From contig NZ_BCRN01000005.1 of the NCBI RefSeq assembly GCF_001552615.1, positions 62,001 to 126,000 on the forward strand: 64,000 nucleotides of DNA. Direction: 5' to 3'. Shown one piece after another: positions 34,231 to 43,159 of this stretch. The stretch's first letter is position 1, and every line of letters begins with the position of its first letter. The notes under the pieces were generated by a model, which was given only the letters and a program-made list of their open reading frames with translations, made no database searches and was not told the DNA's origin. The stretch comes from Millisia brevis NBRC 105863. Its GTDB lineage: Bacteria; Actinomycetota; Actinomycetes; Mycobacteriales; Mycobacteriaceae. Both the position numbers and the translations under genes were made by a program.

Positions 34231-35301
34231 TCACACCGCTCGCGCGGCCGCCCGGGTCCGCGCAAAGGCGATCAGGGCGTCGTTCTCGTCCGCGTGCCCG
34301 ATCGTCACCCGCACACCGTCGGTGCCGTAGCCCCGCACGAGCAGGCCGTTGTCCGCGGCGTCGGCGGTGAACGCCGCCGTGTCCTCACCCAGGGGCAGCC
34401 ACACGAAGTTGCCCCGCGACGACGGGACCGCGTAGCCGGCCTCGCGCAGCAGGCCGGTGACCCGCTCCCGTTCGGCCACGACAACCGCGGCCCGTTCGCG
34501 CATGACGTCCGCCGCCCCGAGCGCCGCGATCGCCGCCGCCTGGGCCGCCGCGTTGACCGAGAACGGAATCGACACCTTGCGCAGGGCGACGATCGCCGCC
34601 GAGTTTCCCACCGCATATCCGACCCGCACCCCGGCGAGGGCATAGGCCTTCGAGAAGGTGCGCAGCGTGATCACGTTCGGACGTTCCATCGCGAGGGAAA
34701 TACCGTCGACACGATCCGGATCATCCGCATCGCCGTACTCGACATACGCCTCGTCCACGACGACGAGTACCCGCTCCGGCACTTTATCGAGGAATTTCCC
34801 TATTTCGGTCGCGGAAATAGTTGTCCCGGTCGGGTTATTGGGGGTGCAGACAAATACCAGCCGGGTCCGTTCCCCGATCGCCGCGGCCATCGCGTCGAGA
34901 TCGTGGCCGTGCTCGGCGGTATTCGGCACCGGGACCGGCGTCGCGCCCGCCACCCGGGTCACCACCGGATAGGCCTCGAAGGACCGCCAGGAGAAGACGA
35001 CCTCGTCGCCGGCCGCGCAGGTGATCTGCACCAGTTGCTGGCACAGCGCCACCGATCCGCATCCCGCGACCACATTCGCCGCCGGGACGCCGATCTTCTC
35101 CGCGATCACCGAGGTCAAGGCGACTGCAGCATTATCGGGGTACCGGGATACCCCGGCCGCAGCGGCGGTGATCGCCTCGACGACGCCCGGCAGTGGACCG
35201 CCCGGCGACTCGTTGCTGGCGAGCTTGATCGCCCCGGGTACCGAGCGACCCGGAACGTAGGCGGGAATCGCGTCGAGGTCGCTGCGCAGTTCGGCGGTCA
35301 C
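34231..35301 (-). CDS. hisC2: Aromatic / histidinol-phosphate aminotransferase
   Basis: A 356-residue class I/II PLP aminotransferase. It has the N-terminal LASNESPGGPLP, CTPNNPTGT, VVVDEAYVEYG and the PLP-lysine motif TFSKAYALAGVRVGYAVG, then SRGNFVWLPLG. This is the HisC/Pat group; actinobacteria carry a second HisC-like gene (pat/hisC2, Rv3772-like) acting on aromatic amino acids, and the absence of other his genes here favours that role. GTG 35301 gives normal family length; the open frame upstream to 35439 lacks similarity. It is divergent from the DLH-like gene. Confidence 0.87.
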   Translation of the reverse strand: MTAELRSDLDAIPAYVPGRSVPGAIKLASNESPGGPLPGVVEAITAAAAGVSRYPDNAAVALTSVIAEKIGVPAANVVAGCGSVALCQQLVQITCAAGDEVVFSWRSFEAYPVVTRVAGATPVPVPNTAEHGHDLDAMAAAIGERTRLVFVCTPNNPTGTTISATEIGKFLDKVPERVLVVVDEAYVEYGDADDPDRVDGISLAMERPNVITLRTFSKAYALAGVRVGYAVGNSAAIVALRKVSIPFSVNAAAQAAAIAALGAADVMRERAAVVVAERERVTGLLREAGYAVPSSRGNFVWLPLGEDTAAFTADAADNGLLVRGYGTDGVRVTIGHADENDALIAFARTRAAARAV

Positions 35302-35452
35302 CGGAGAAAAATATCCCCGCACCGGCCGAGCGTCGACGTCGGGCCCGTACGCACGCCGGCATGCGAGCCGCCGGGAGAGCCATTGTTCGGCCGAGTCCAA
35401 GCCGCAACCGGAAGCGGCGGACAATTCCGCCCCGGCCAACTACTGTGGGTTC

Positions 35453-36154
35453 ATGGTGAAGTCTTTCACTGATTCCGCCCACCTGGTGTCCGCCGAGGGC
35501 GAGGTACTGGTCGAGGTTCCGCTGACGATCTGCGCTCCGGATGGTGCCGCCCGCGGGGGAATCGTGGTGCTGCACGAGTCGCGCGAACTGACCGACGCCT
35601 TCCGCGAACTGCTGGTCATGCTCTCCGACGACGGCTGGTTTGCCGTGGCCCCCAACCTTTTTCATCGGGACCAGGATCCCGGGGCGGAGGTCTTCGGCAG
35701 CGATCTGTTCGAGGACTTCGACGCCGCCTGGCAATGGTTGACCGAGCAGGGGGTGCCCCGCGATCTGATCGGGGTCCTCGGCTTCGACGACGCGGGAACG
35801 GCGGCGGCCCTGGTGGCCACCGATCGCCCGGTCGGAGCGGCGGTCAGCGTGGCCGCCCCCGGCATCCTCGAACCGCTCACCACCGATGCGGAGGCACTGG
35901 TGACCGCCCTGCCGTCGCTCAAGGCGCCCTGGCTGGGCCTCTACGGCGAGGACGAACGGATCCCGTCCGAGCAGATCGAACAGTTGCAGGACGCCGCCGC
36001 GACGGCGTCGGTGGCGGTGCTGGTCGTCCAGTACACCGGCTACGGCCACCGCGCCGACTACGAGAACAGCGCGGTGCCGATCGACCCGGACGACGACACG
36101 ATCATCCACGCGCGCAGTCGGATCTTCGATTGGTTCAACTCGCACCTGCGCTGA
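35453..36154 (+). CDS. Dienelactone hydrolase family protein lacking the nucleophile
   Basis: 233 residues of the DLH alpha/beta fold: VVLHESREL carries the family Glu, YGEDERIP the acid, and GYGHRADYE the His. The nucleophile elbow GxCxG reads GFDDAG (110-115), so the catalytic Cys is replaced by D112. The protein is therefore unlikely to hydrolyse dienelactones by the standard route and may be a degenerate, binding or altered hydrolase. A similar gene order beside the second hisC occurs in relatives as far as I recall. Start ATG 35453 lies ~150 bp from the aminotransferase start. Confidence 0.8.
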   Translation: MVKSFTDSAHLVSAEGEVLVEVPLTICAPDGAARGGIVVLHESRELTDAFRELLVMLSDDGWFAVAPNLFHRDQDPGAEVFGSDLFEDFDAAWQWLTEQGVPRDLIGVLGFDDAGTAAALVATDRPVGAAVSVAAPGILEPLTTDAEALVTALPSLKAPWLGLYGEDERIPSEQIEQLQDAAATASVAVLVVQYTGYGHRADYENSAVPIDPDDDTIIHARSRIFDWFNSHLR

Positions 36155-36199
36155 TCCGAGCCCGATCCAACCGGCCGGCACCCCCTCCGACGTGCGCTT

Positions 36200-36228
36200 T
36201 TGGTGCTGAGCCCGCAGTTGTGTAACCT
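36200..36228 (+). promoter_or_regulatory. Promoter of tRNA-Ser
   Basis: TTGGTG (36200-36205) and TAACCT (36223-36228) are 17 bp apart, a good sigma-70-class match, about 50 bp upstream of the tRNA-Ser 5' end. It may also serve tRNA-Arg, 57 bp after tRNA-Ser. Confidence 0.6.
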
Positions 36229-36278
36229 CTTTCCACGGCGGTTCTCGACAGGGACCCGACCGTCCTCGCAAGAGGTCA

Positions 36279-36369
36279 GGAGGCGTGCCAGAGCGGCCGA
36301 ATGGGACTCACTGCTAATGAGTTGTCTCCGTCAAGGGGACCGGAGGTTCAAATCCTCTCGCCTCCGCCA
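36279..36369 (+). tRNA. tRNA-Ser(GCT)
   Basis: Acceptor arm GGAGGCG (36279-36285) pairs with CGCCTCC (36359-36365), with discriminator G and encoded CCA (36367-36369). The anticodon stem ACTCA/TGAGT encloses CTGCTAA, anticodon GCT at 36313-36315. The long variable arm expected of serine tRNAs is present (CTCCGTCAAGGGGACCGG), and the T-arm reads GGTTCAAATCC. It decodes AGC/AGU. Confidence 0.96.
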
Positions 36370-36425
36370 CCCGGTACCCCGGTACCGGACACCATCCCTC
36401 GGGATGGATAATTGAACACAGGCAT

Positions 36426-36498
36426 GCGCCCGTAGCTCAACGGATAGAGCATCTGACTACGGATCAGAAGGTTAGGGGTTCGAATCCCTTCGGGCGCA
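36426..36498 (+). tRNA. tRNA-Arg(ACG)
   Basis: Acceptor GCGCCCG (36426-36432) pairs with CGGGCGC (36491-36497). The anticodon stem TCTGA/TCAGA encloses CTACGGA, with anticodon ACG at 36459-36461, expected to be deaminated to ICG. The T-arm is GGGGTTCGAATCCC. CCA is not encoded. Confidence 0.96.
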
Positions 36499-36507
36499 CT
36501 CTCCACG

Positions 36508-36542
36508 AGGCCCTCCACCGGCACCCCCGGTCGGAGGGCCTT
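36508..36542 (+). terminator. Hairpin after the tRNA pair
   Basis: AGGCCCTCC-ACCGG pairs with CCGGT-CGGAGGGCCT with one bulged base. It starts ten bases after the tRNA-Arg 3' end. Confidence 0.65.
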
Positions 36543-36960
36543 CGTCGATGTACAGGCCGTTCGCGCCCGGGCCGGGCGCGCTCCGCTTCCACACGCGAGG
36601 GCCCGCGACGTCACACCGGCGACGCCGACGGATGAGAAGTCGACGCGCGAGCGATACCGACGGCCCTGCTGCCCGAGCCCTGCCGCGAGCCCCGGAACGC
36701 TCCGACCGATCCCCCGGTTCCGACTCCCGTTCGCCTACCGAACGAGTTGTGACACAGATGTCGAATTATGACTTGGCGCAGCATTATTCGATCCCGGCCG
36801 ATCGATCGTTCCCGGGGCGCCGTGCAACCCGTCCGATCGGGGAGGTCTGAGCGAAAGTCACCTGCACGCGCGCCCACCCCACTCATAATGGGCGCACCAT
36901 CCCAGGGGAGGAGAGGCTCTTGCTCTATCCACACCACACACTTTGTGCAGGTGATCGGCC
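36543..36960. other. ~420-bp intergenic region before the KAS III fusion gene
   Basis: No convincing gene: the frame at 36548-36850 is Arg-rich and lacks coding bias. A -10-like CATAAT is at 36884-36889, about 70 bp before the ATG of the next gene, without a clear -35. The region 36735-36800 is AT-richer than the surroundings. AGGTGA just before 36961 is a plausible ribosome-binding site. Confidence 0.4.
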
Positions 36961-38919
36961 ATGCACTCCTACGAACTGAACGCCAACGGGAACATCGTCT
37001 TTCCGGCGAATTGCTTTCCCGTCCTTGACTTCTCGGCATTCAACACCCTCGACGAGCTCGACGCCGTCATCCAACGGGATTTCGACGCCAAGGCGCCGTC
37101 GGGGAACAGCATCCTCGAGCGCATCACGACCGGTGGTTACTCCAGCAAGTTCGAGTTGATGCGTGATGTCGCACTCAATCTCTTCTGGGCCAACCGGTTC
37201 AAAATCACGATGTATGACGTACGTCCGACCCGCTGGGCCGACGTGCCACGCCGCCGGTCGGACGTCTTCGTGCCGATCCAGACGCCGTGGGCCGACCGCG
37301 AACGGAAGGTCTCCGCCGTCCGCGATGCCTACCGCGCCCTGCCGGCGCGCTGGGACAACGACGTCGAGGACAGCATCGCCGAGACCCTGTACGACGTCTT
37401 CGCACATCGCCGCAACCACGCGACGAAGCTGTCGGCGGTCGTTCCGACGGTCGCCGAGCTGACGGCGAATCCGGCCAACCAGACCCTCCGGATCAACAAG
37501 TTCGATCCGGACTACCCGATGTTCACCTACCAGGAGATCATCGACAGCCACGAGGACGTCCCCGAGCTCGAGGCCCTGCGCCGCTGGTCTCGGGTATTGC
37601 ACAACCAGTACCCGTGGTCGCGCAACGAGGCGCAGTTGACGCCGGTCAGCGAACTGCGCGACGACGACTATGTCGTGGTCTTCCATCCGCGCGACAGCGA
37701 CGTCGCGCAATTCCTGAGCAGTGTGACCACGAGCGGGGCCTCGGCGAGCTCCTCGATCGGGACCGCCGCGCCGCCGCGGCAGGCGGTGGAACCGGTGCGC
37801 CCCTACCGGCCGATCGACGTCCGCAACGATCTGAAGGTGCTGCCGGCGGTCAAGGCGATCGCCGCGGTGCACGGCGAACAGATCTGCACGAACGCCGACC
37901 TGATCCGCAACAGCGCCTACAACTGGTCGCAGATGTCCGCCGACGAGATCAGCCACAAGACCGGTATCGAACAGCGCCGGTATACCCGCGAGAGCCTCGA
38001 GGAGATCTCGTTGCGCGCGGCGAAGGCCGCGCTCGAGCATGCGGGTGTCGGGCCGGAGGAGGTCGGTGCGGTCATCGTCTGCACCTGCACCAGCTCCCGC
38101 CTGATCCCGTCGATCGCCTGCTGGCTGTCCGGCCAACTCGGTATCCAGCAGACGCACGCGTCGTTCGATCTGGTGGCCGCGTGCGCGGGTCTCAGCTACG
38201 GGCTGGCGGAGGCGACTCGGGTATTGCAGACCGTCGAGCGGCCGGTCCTGCTGGTGTGCTCGGAGAAGTTCTCCGACAAGATCGGCAATGTGCGGCCCTC
38301 GCGCATGATCTTCGGTGACGGCGCCGCGGCGATCGTGGTCGCGCCGGCGGAACCGGGGGCGACCCCGGATATCGAGTTCATCCAGACCTACGCCAGCGGG
38401 CCGGTCAGCCAGGTGAACTCGATCCTGTGGCCCAACCCGGACTTCGCGAACAACATCACGGTGTTCGGGCCGGAGGTCAAGAGTCTGGCGGGCCGGTACC
38501 TGGTGCAGATGCTCGGCGATATCCGGGCGCTGCCGGATCCGGACGGCAAGGCCGAGTCGCTGCTCGACAGCATCGGGCTGATCATCCCGCATCAGGCGAA
38601 CAAGACGATGGTCGTCGATCTGGCGAAGAAGGCCGGTCTCTCCGAGGACCAGCTGTACTTCAACATCGAGCAGGTGGGCAACGCGTCGTCGGCCAGTATC
38701 CCGCTGGCGATCCACGACGCGGTGCGCGACGGGGTGATCTCCGAGCCGACCCGCATCTTCGCGCCCGGTTTCGGTGCGGGCGCGGTGGCGGGGTACTCGA
38801 TTCTGCGGGTCGACCCGGCCGTCGTGGTGTCCGGGGAGAGCGCCGAGGTGGCGCGCGCGACCGTGCCGGAATCCTTGAAGGTACCGTCCGGCTCCGATGT
38901 GGAGATGGCGTTCGGCTGA
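36961..38919 (+). CDS. Fusion of an unrecognised N-terminal domain with ketoacyl-ACP synthase III
   Basis: A 652-residue protein. Residues ~285-640 are a complete FabH-like condensing enzyme with the Cys-His-Asn triad: C408 in LVAACAGLSYG, H544 in IIPHQANKT, N574 in QVGNASSASIP, plus the closing GFGAGAVAGYSIL. Ordinary KAS III proteins are ~320 residues. The first ~255 residues (from MHSYELNANGNIVFPANCFP) are soluble, rich in aromatic and charged residues, and match no family I know. A Ser/Ala/Pro linker follows (~250-285). The C-terminal enzyme should make a C-C bond between an acyl-CoA and a malonyl-type extender, or an ester. No ACP, ketoreductase or other biosynthetic gene adjoins, and it ends at a bidirectional terminator. 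Confidence 0.85.
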   Translation: MHSYELNANGNIVFPANCFPVLDFSAFNTLDELDAVIQRDFDAKAPSGNSILERITTGGYSSKFELMRDVALNLFWANRFKITMYDVRPTRWADVPRRRSDVFVPIQTPWADRERKVSAVRDAYRALPARWDNDVEDSIAETLYDVFAHRRNHATKLSAVVPTVAELTANPANQTLRINKFDPDYPMFTYQEIIDSHEDVPELEALRRWSRVLHNQYPWSRNEAQLTPVSELRDDDYVVVFHPRDSDVAQFLSSVTTSGASASSSIGTAAPPRQAVEPVRPYRPIDVRNDLKVLPAVKAIAAVHGEQICTNADLIRNSAYNWSQMSADEISHKTGIEQRRYTRESLEEISLRAAKAALEHAGVGPEEVGAVIVCTCTSSRLIPSIACWLSGQLGIQQTHASFDLVAACAGLSYGLAEATRVLQTVERPVLLVCSEKFSDKIGNVRPSRMIFGDGAAAIVVAPAEPGATPDIEFIQTYASGPVSQVNSILWPNPDFANNITVFGPEVKSLAGRYLVQMLGDIRALPDPDGKAESLLDSIGLIIPHQANKTMVVDLAKKAGLSEDQLYFNIEQVGNASSASIPLAIHDAVRDGVISEPTRIFAPGFGAGAVAGYSILRVDPAVVVSGESAEVARATVPESLKVPSGSDVEMAFG

Positions 38920-38949
38920 CCCGGTCGGGGGTGGGCGTACGAACGGGAA

Positions 38950-38986
38950 AAGGCGGCGGGCCCGAATCATTCGGACCCGCCGCCTT
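38950..38986. terminator. Bidirectional terminator between convergent genes
   Basis: AAGGCGGCGGGCCCGA and TCGGACCCGCCGCCTT form a 16-bp stem with one mismatch around a 5-nt loop. AAAA precedes and TCCTC follows, serving the KAS III gene and the convergent siderophore operon. Confidence 0.8.
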
Positions 38987-39000
38987 CCTCGTGAGTGAAA

Positions 39001-39987
39001 TCAGTTGACGCGCGAGACCGCCTGGACGAGCTGCGGCTCGATGCCCTCGAGCGCGAACTTCAGCGAGACCGGGGTACCGGCGGCCATCGCCTGCACGATC
39101 GGGTCGTCCTCGGCCAGCAGGATCGCGCGGCCGTCGACGATCACCGGCAGGGTATTGAGCAGCGTGTCACCCTGCAGCTCCGCCAGCGGCTTGGAGATCG
39201 TGGTGAACACGGCGACCTGGGAGTCGAGCGCGGAGACCTGCTCGACGGGCACCGACGCGAAGAAGCCCTGGCTCTGCAGCGCGGCGACCGGCGGGAACTC
39301 GGCGAATCCCAGTTCGGCGAAGGTGTCGAAACGCGCGTCGCCGGGCAGGTAGGCGCCGTAGGCATCGCCGAACTTCACCCCCCAGACGAAGGTCTTGCCG
39401 TCGAAGTCGGGGTTGTTGTCCCGGATCGTCTGCTGCACGCTCTGGGTGTCCTCGATCAGGGAGGTGCCCTCGTCGCTCTTGCCGAGCGCGTTGGCGATCA
39501 GTTCGGTCTGCACCGTCCAGTTGACCGCGTAGTCCGGGGTACCCGCGGGGGCGGTGACCACCGGGGCGATCGCGGAGAGGCTGTCGGTGATCGCGCTGTC
39601 CGAGGTCGAGCGCACGTTGAGGATCAGGTCGGGGTTGAGCTCCTGGATCTGCTGATAGTTGAAGTCGCCGGTGCTCGCCGCGGAGATGATCTCCGGGCTG
39701 TCGTCGCCGAATTCGTCGGTGATCCACGGGCCGACGCCCTTGTTCTGTTCGCCGAAGGACATCCAGTCGTAGATCGCCACCGGCTTGACGCCGAGGCTCA
39801 GCGCGATCTCGCCGTCCGACCAGCCGAGGGCGACCACCCGCGGCGAGTCCGGCAACTCGATGCCCGGGTCCGCCGACGGGTCGTTGTAGACAACGTTCTC
39901 GGTGGTGTCCGACTGGATGCAACCGGTCATCGCGAGCGCCAACCCGACGGCGCCGGCGGCGGTGAACATGCGGCGGAGGGAAATCAC
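39001..39987 (-). CDS. Siderophore ABC transporter substrate-binding lipoprotein
   Basis: A 328-residue FecB/FepB-type binding protein. The signal sequence ends with lipobox LAMTGC (lipidated C23). The PBP family III pattern is visible: SPRVVALGWSDGEIALSLGVKPVAI, a central helix, and LNPDLILNVR-like NPDLI. It captures a ferric siderophore outside the membrane for the permease pair encoded upstream. It is the last gene of the IdeR-box operon, 48 bp after the ATPase gene, and ends at a terminator. The siderophore type cannot be told from sequence; no synthesis genes (NRPS or NIS) are in the window. Confidence 0.92.
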   Translation of the reverse strand: MISLRRMFTAAGAVGLALAMTGCIQSDTTENVVYNDPSADPGIELPDSPRVVALGWSDGEIALSLGVKPVAIYDWMSFGEQNKGVGPWITDEFGDDSPEIISAASTGDFNYQQIQELNPDLILNVRSTSDSAITDSLSAIAPVVTAPAGTPDYAVNWTVQTELIANALGKSDEGTSLIEDTQSVQQTIRDNNPDFDGKTFVWGVKFGDAYGAYLPGDARFDTFAELGFAEFPPVAALQSQGFFASVPVEQVSALDSQVAVFTTISKPLAELQGDTLLNTLPVIVDGRAILLAEDDPIVQAMAAGTPVSLKFALEGIEPQLVQAVSRVN

Positions 39988-40035
39988 TGGGTCACTTCTC
40001 CCGGGGGTACGGCCGATGGACGGCGGATCGATGGG

Positions 40036-40908
40036 TCATGTGCCCTGTGACGCACGCAGGTTCGCGGTGTCACCGGGGACGGTGTCGAACGAGATCGCTC
40101 CCGTACCGAGCGGAATCACCAGCGGTGTCGACGATTCGGGGTCGGTGATGATGCGCGAGCGGACGCCGAAGGTGCGTTCGACCATCTCGGCGGTGATGAT
40201 CTCCACCGGCGGTCCCTGCGCGATGATGTCGCCGGCGCGCATCGCGATGATGTGGGTGGCGTAGCGGGCGGCCTGGTTGAGGTCGTGCAGCACCGCGACC
40301 AAGGTGGTGCCCGCGCGGTTGAGGCTGGTGCACAGCTCGAGTACCTCGATCTGGTGGGCGAGGTCGAGGTAGGTGGTCGGCTCGTCCAGCAGCAGGATCG
40401 GGGTCTTCTGGGCCAGCGCCATCGCGATCCACACCCGTTGCCGCTGACCGCCGGAGAGCGCCTCGACCGGCCGCTGCGCCAACTCGGTCAGCCGGGTGAC
40501 CTGCAGGGCGAAGTCGACGGCGGCCTGGTCGTCGTCGGTCCACTGCCGGAACATCGTCTGGTAGGGGAAGCGGCCGCGGGAGACCAGATCGATGATCGTG
40601 ATGCCGTCCGGGGCGATCGACTGCTGCGGCAGCAGGCCGACCTGCTTGGCGAATTCCTTGCCGCCGTAGGACTTCACATCCCGCTCGTCGAGGTGCACCG
40701 CACCGGTCTGCGGGACGAGCAGCCGCGACAGGGTGCGCAGCAGGGTCGACTTGCCGCAGGCGTTCGGCCCGACGATCACCGTGAACGAGCCGTCGGGGAT
40801 CGCGACATCGAGGTCGGCGATGATCGTGCGGTCGCCGTAGCCGACGCGCAGCCCGGCGCCGGTCAGGCGTTGCGTGCCGGTTGTCGCCCCGGTGGGGGTA
40901 TCGGTCAT
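40036..40908 (-). CDS. Siderophore ABC transporter ATPase (FepC-like)
   Basis: A 290-residue ABC ATPase with Walker A GPNACGKS (47-54), Q-loop PQQS, signature LSGGQRQR, Walker B ILLLDEP and the switch His in AVLHDLNQAARY. This is the FecE/FepC type energising iron-chelate uptake. ATG 40906-40908 is chosen because its last base overlaps the permease stop (ATGA coupling) and family similarity begins ~15 residues later; the open frame continues upstream in a wrong frame. The C-terminal ~25 residues are variable. Confidence 0.93.
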   Translation of the reverse strand: MTDTPTGATTGTQRLTGAGLRVGYGDRTIIADLDVAIPDGSFTVIVGPNACGKSTLLRTLSRLLVPQTGAVHLDERDVKSYGGKEFAKQVGLLPQQSIAPDGITIIDLVSRGRFPYQTMFRQWTDDDQAAVDFALQVTRLTELAQRPVEALSGGQRQRVWIAMALAQKTPILLLDEPTTYLDLAHQIEVLELCTSLNRAGTTLVAVLHDLNQAARYATHIIAMRAGDIIAQGPPVEIITAEMVERTFGVRSRIITDPESSTPLVIPLGTGAISFDTVPGDTANLRASQGT

Positions 40909-42020
40909 GACCCGGCCTTTCGCGCTTGAACGAGGAGCAGTCCCAGCAGGTACGCGCCGCCGACGGCGGTGGTGACGACGCCGACGGGCAGCTGGGTGGT
41001 CGGGGCGAGGATCGTGCGGGCGATCGTGTCGCAGATGACCAGCAGCGCGGCGCCGACGGCGGCCGAGGTCACCAGCGGGATGCCGGGCGCCGGGGAGATC
41101 CGGGCGGCAACCTGCGGGGCGACCAGTGCGACGAAGGCGATCGGTCCGGCGACGGCGGTGGTCGCCGCGGCGAAGCCGACGCCGAGCAGCAGCAGATAGA
41201 GCCGGGCGCGGCCGACGTCGACGCCCTTGCTCTGCGCCGAGTCGGGACCGAGCTCGAACATCCGCATCCGCGGCGCGACGATCACCAGCAGCGGCACCAG
41301 GATCAGCAGGGTGATCAGGATCGGCACGGTGTCGGCCATCCGCAGGTCGCGCAGATTGCCGATCCCCCAGGCGGCGGCCGAGGCGGCGTTCTGCAGGTTG
41401 GACGTCGCGATCAGATAGCCGTTGAACGCGGTGAGCATCGCCGCGATGCCGACGCCGACCACCACCAGGCGGTAGCCGCCGGTGCCGCCGCGCATGCCGA
41501 ACCAGTAGACCGCGACGCCGGTGAGCAGCGATCCGAGCAGCGCGCCGATCATCGCGCCCGAGGAGCCGGCGTTGAGTACCAGCAGCGCGATCAGCGCGCC
41601 GGTATAGGCGCCGGTGGTGAAGCCGATGATGTCCGGGCTGCCGAGCGGGTTGCGGGTGATCGTCTGGAAGATGCCGCCCGAGAGGGCCAGCGACGCCCCG
41701 CCGAGGGCGGCGACCAGCACCGCGGGCAGCGCCGCGGCCACCCGTTTGGCGGGATCGCCGGCGACCTGGCCGACCAGCACGCCGAGGATCTCCCCGAAGC
41801 GCAGGTGCGGGCTGGCGGTGGTGCTGACGCCGAGCGCCCAGGTGCCGACGACCAGGGCGATCAGCAGGAGCGCCACGGTGATCGCGACCGTCGCCAGGTC
41901 GATCTTGAGGCTGATACCACCGATCCGCAGGAAGCGGATGCGGCGCGGCCACTGCGCCGGCACGCGGGTGCGCGCCGCGGGTGGCGGTGGGGCGGCGGGG
42001 AGGTCCTGCTGCGCGGTCAC
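40905..42020 (-). CDS. Siderophore ABC transporter permease (FepG-like)
   Basis: A 371-residue FecCD-family permease with about ten membrane helices after a 40-residue Pro/Ala-rich cytoplasmic N-terminus. The family blocks GGIFQTITRNPLGSPDIIGFTTGA and FVALVAPQVAARI are clear, the latter near the ATPase-coupling region. GTG 42018-42020 overlaps the TGA of the other permease gene (GTGA). It forms a heterodimer with that protein. Confidence 0.92.
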   Translation of the reverse strand: MTAQQDLPAAPPPPAARTRVPAQWPRRIRFLRIGGISLKIDLATVAITVALLLIALVVGTWALGVSTTASPHLRFGEILGVLVGQVAGDPAKRVAAALPAVLVAALGGASLALSGGIFQTITRNPLGSPDIIGFTTGAYTGALIALLVLNAGSSGAMIGALLGSLLTGVAVYWFGMRGGTGGYRLVVVGVGIAAMLTAFNGYLIATSNLQNAASAAAWGIGNLRDLRMADTVPILITLLILVPLLVIVAPRMRMFELGPDSAQSKGVDVGRARLYLLLLGVGFAAATTAVAGPIAFVALVAPQVAARISPAPGIPLVTSAAVGAALLVICDTIARTILAPTTQLPVGVVTTAVGGAYLLGLLLVQARKAGS

Positions 42021-43048
42021 GAGTCGGAGACCCCCTTGCGTCGGACCAGGTAGATCAGCACCGGGGCGCCGATGAACGCGGTGATCATGCCGACGGGCAG
42101 TTCGTTGGGTGTCGCGATGCGGGCGATCAGATCGGAGCCGACCATCACGATCGGCCCGACGAGCATCGTCGTCGGGATCAGCCATTTGTTGTCCGGGCCG
42201 AAGAGCATGCGCACCGCGTGCGGGACCATCAGGCCGATGAAGGTGATCGGGCCGAGCGCGCCGGTGGCGGCCCCGCAGAGCACGGTGACGATCACGAAGC
42301 CGGCCAGCCGCACCCGCCCGACCGGGACACCGAGCGCGCGGGCCCGGTCGTCGCCGAGGGCCAGGCCGTTGAGGTAGGGAATGAGCAGCAGCGCGGCGAG
42401 CAAGCCGATGAAGACGGGGATCCACACGATGTCGAGCTGCGGCCAGCCGCGCCCGTCGAGGGTGCCGACCTGCCACGAGCGGATCGCGTCGAAGGTCTTG
42501 GGGTCGATCATCGTCAATCCGAAGCCGACGCCCGCGAAGATCGACCCGGCGGCCACCCCGGCGAGCACCAGCTTGGCGGGCGAGGCCCCGCTGGCCCCGC
42601 GCGATCCGACGAAGTAGACCAGCGTGGCGGCGAGGAAGGCGCCGACCATCGCGGAGGCGACGTAGCCGGTGGTGCTGGCGATTCCGAAGGCCAGGGCGCC
42701 GACGATCATCGCGAAGTAGGCGCCGGCGTTGACGCCGAGGATGCCCGGGTCGGCCAGGGGGTTGCGGGTCAGGCCCTGCATGATCGCCCCGGCCGCGCCG
42801 AGGGCGGCGCCGACCACCGCCGCGAGCAGGGTGCGCGGGACGCGGGAGTTGCGGATGACCTCGAGGGTGGTCGCGTCGCCGCGGCCCCACAGCGCGCCCC
42901 AGGCGTCGGCGATCGTGTAGTTGCCGGAACCTACGAAGAATCCGGCGGCGATCAGCGCGATCAGGCCCGCGGCCAGCGCGGCGAGGACCACCGACCGCGA
43001 CAGCGTGCCGGGCCGCGTCGGGACCGGCGTCGCGACGGCAGTGGACAT
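42017..43048 (-). CDS. Siderophore ABC transporter permease (FepD-like)
   Basis: A 343-residue FecCD-family permease and first gene of the operon. Blocks GAIMQGLTRNPLADPGILGVNAGA, GPITFIGLMVPHAVR and FIGAPVLIYLVRR identify it. Start is the ATG in MSTAVAT at 43046-43048; an in-frame ATG at 43070-43072 is an alternative. The iron box at 43160-43178 lies 112 bp upstream of the chosen start, so expression should rise when iron is scarce. Confidence 0.92.
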   Translation of the reverse strand: MSTAVATPVPTRPGTLSRSVVLAALAAGLIALIAAGFFVGSGNYTIADAWGALWGRGDATTLEVIRNSRVPRTLLAAVVGAALGAAGAIMQGLTRNPLADPGILGVNAGAYFAMIVGALAFGIASTTGYVASAMVGAFLAATLVYFVGSRGASGASPAKLVLAGVAAGSIFAGVGFGLTMIDPKTFDAIRSWQVGTLDGRGWPQLDIVWIPVFIGLLAALLLIPYLNGLALGDDRARALGVPVGRVRLAGFVIVTVLCGAATGALGPITFIGLMVPHAVRMLFGPDNKWLIPTTMLVGPIVMVGSDLIARIATPNELPVGMITAFIGAPVLIYLVRRKGVSDS

Positions 43049-43159
43049 CGGAACTCCTGAACTCCGTGACATCCGGCGGCGCGAACGCCGAGGGATATGC
43101 AGCGACGCGAACGCCGAGGGACAGCAGGATCCGGACCGACACCACTCCGGGACCTCGTG

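Noticed and set aside
36279-36498. The tRNA pair considered as an integration site of a mobile element
   Set aside because: No integrase, no duplicated tRNA 3' end and no compositional change on either side are visible.
36758-36850. A 30-codon frame (MSNYDLAQHYSIPADRS...) as a leader peptide before the KAS III gene
   Set aside because: No ribosome-binding site, no attenuator-like hairpin after it, and no runs of a regulatory amino acid.
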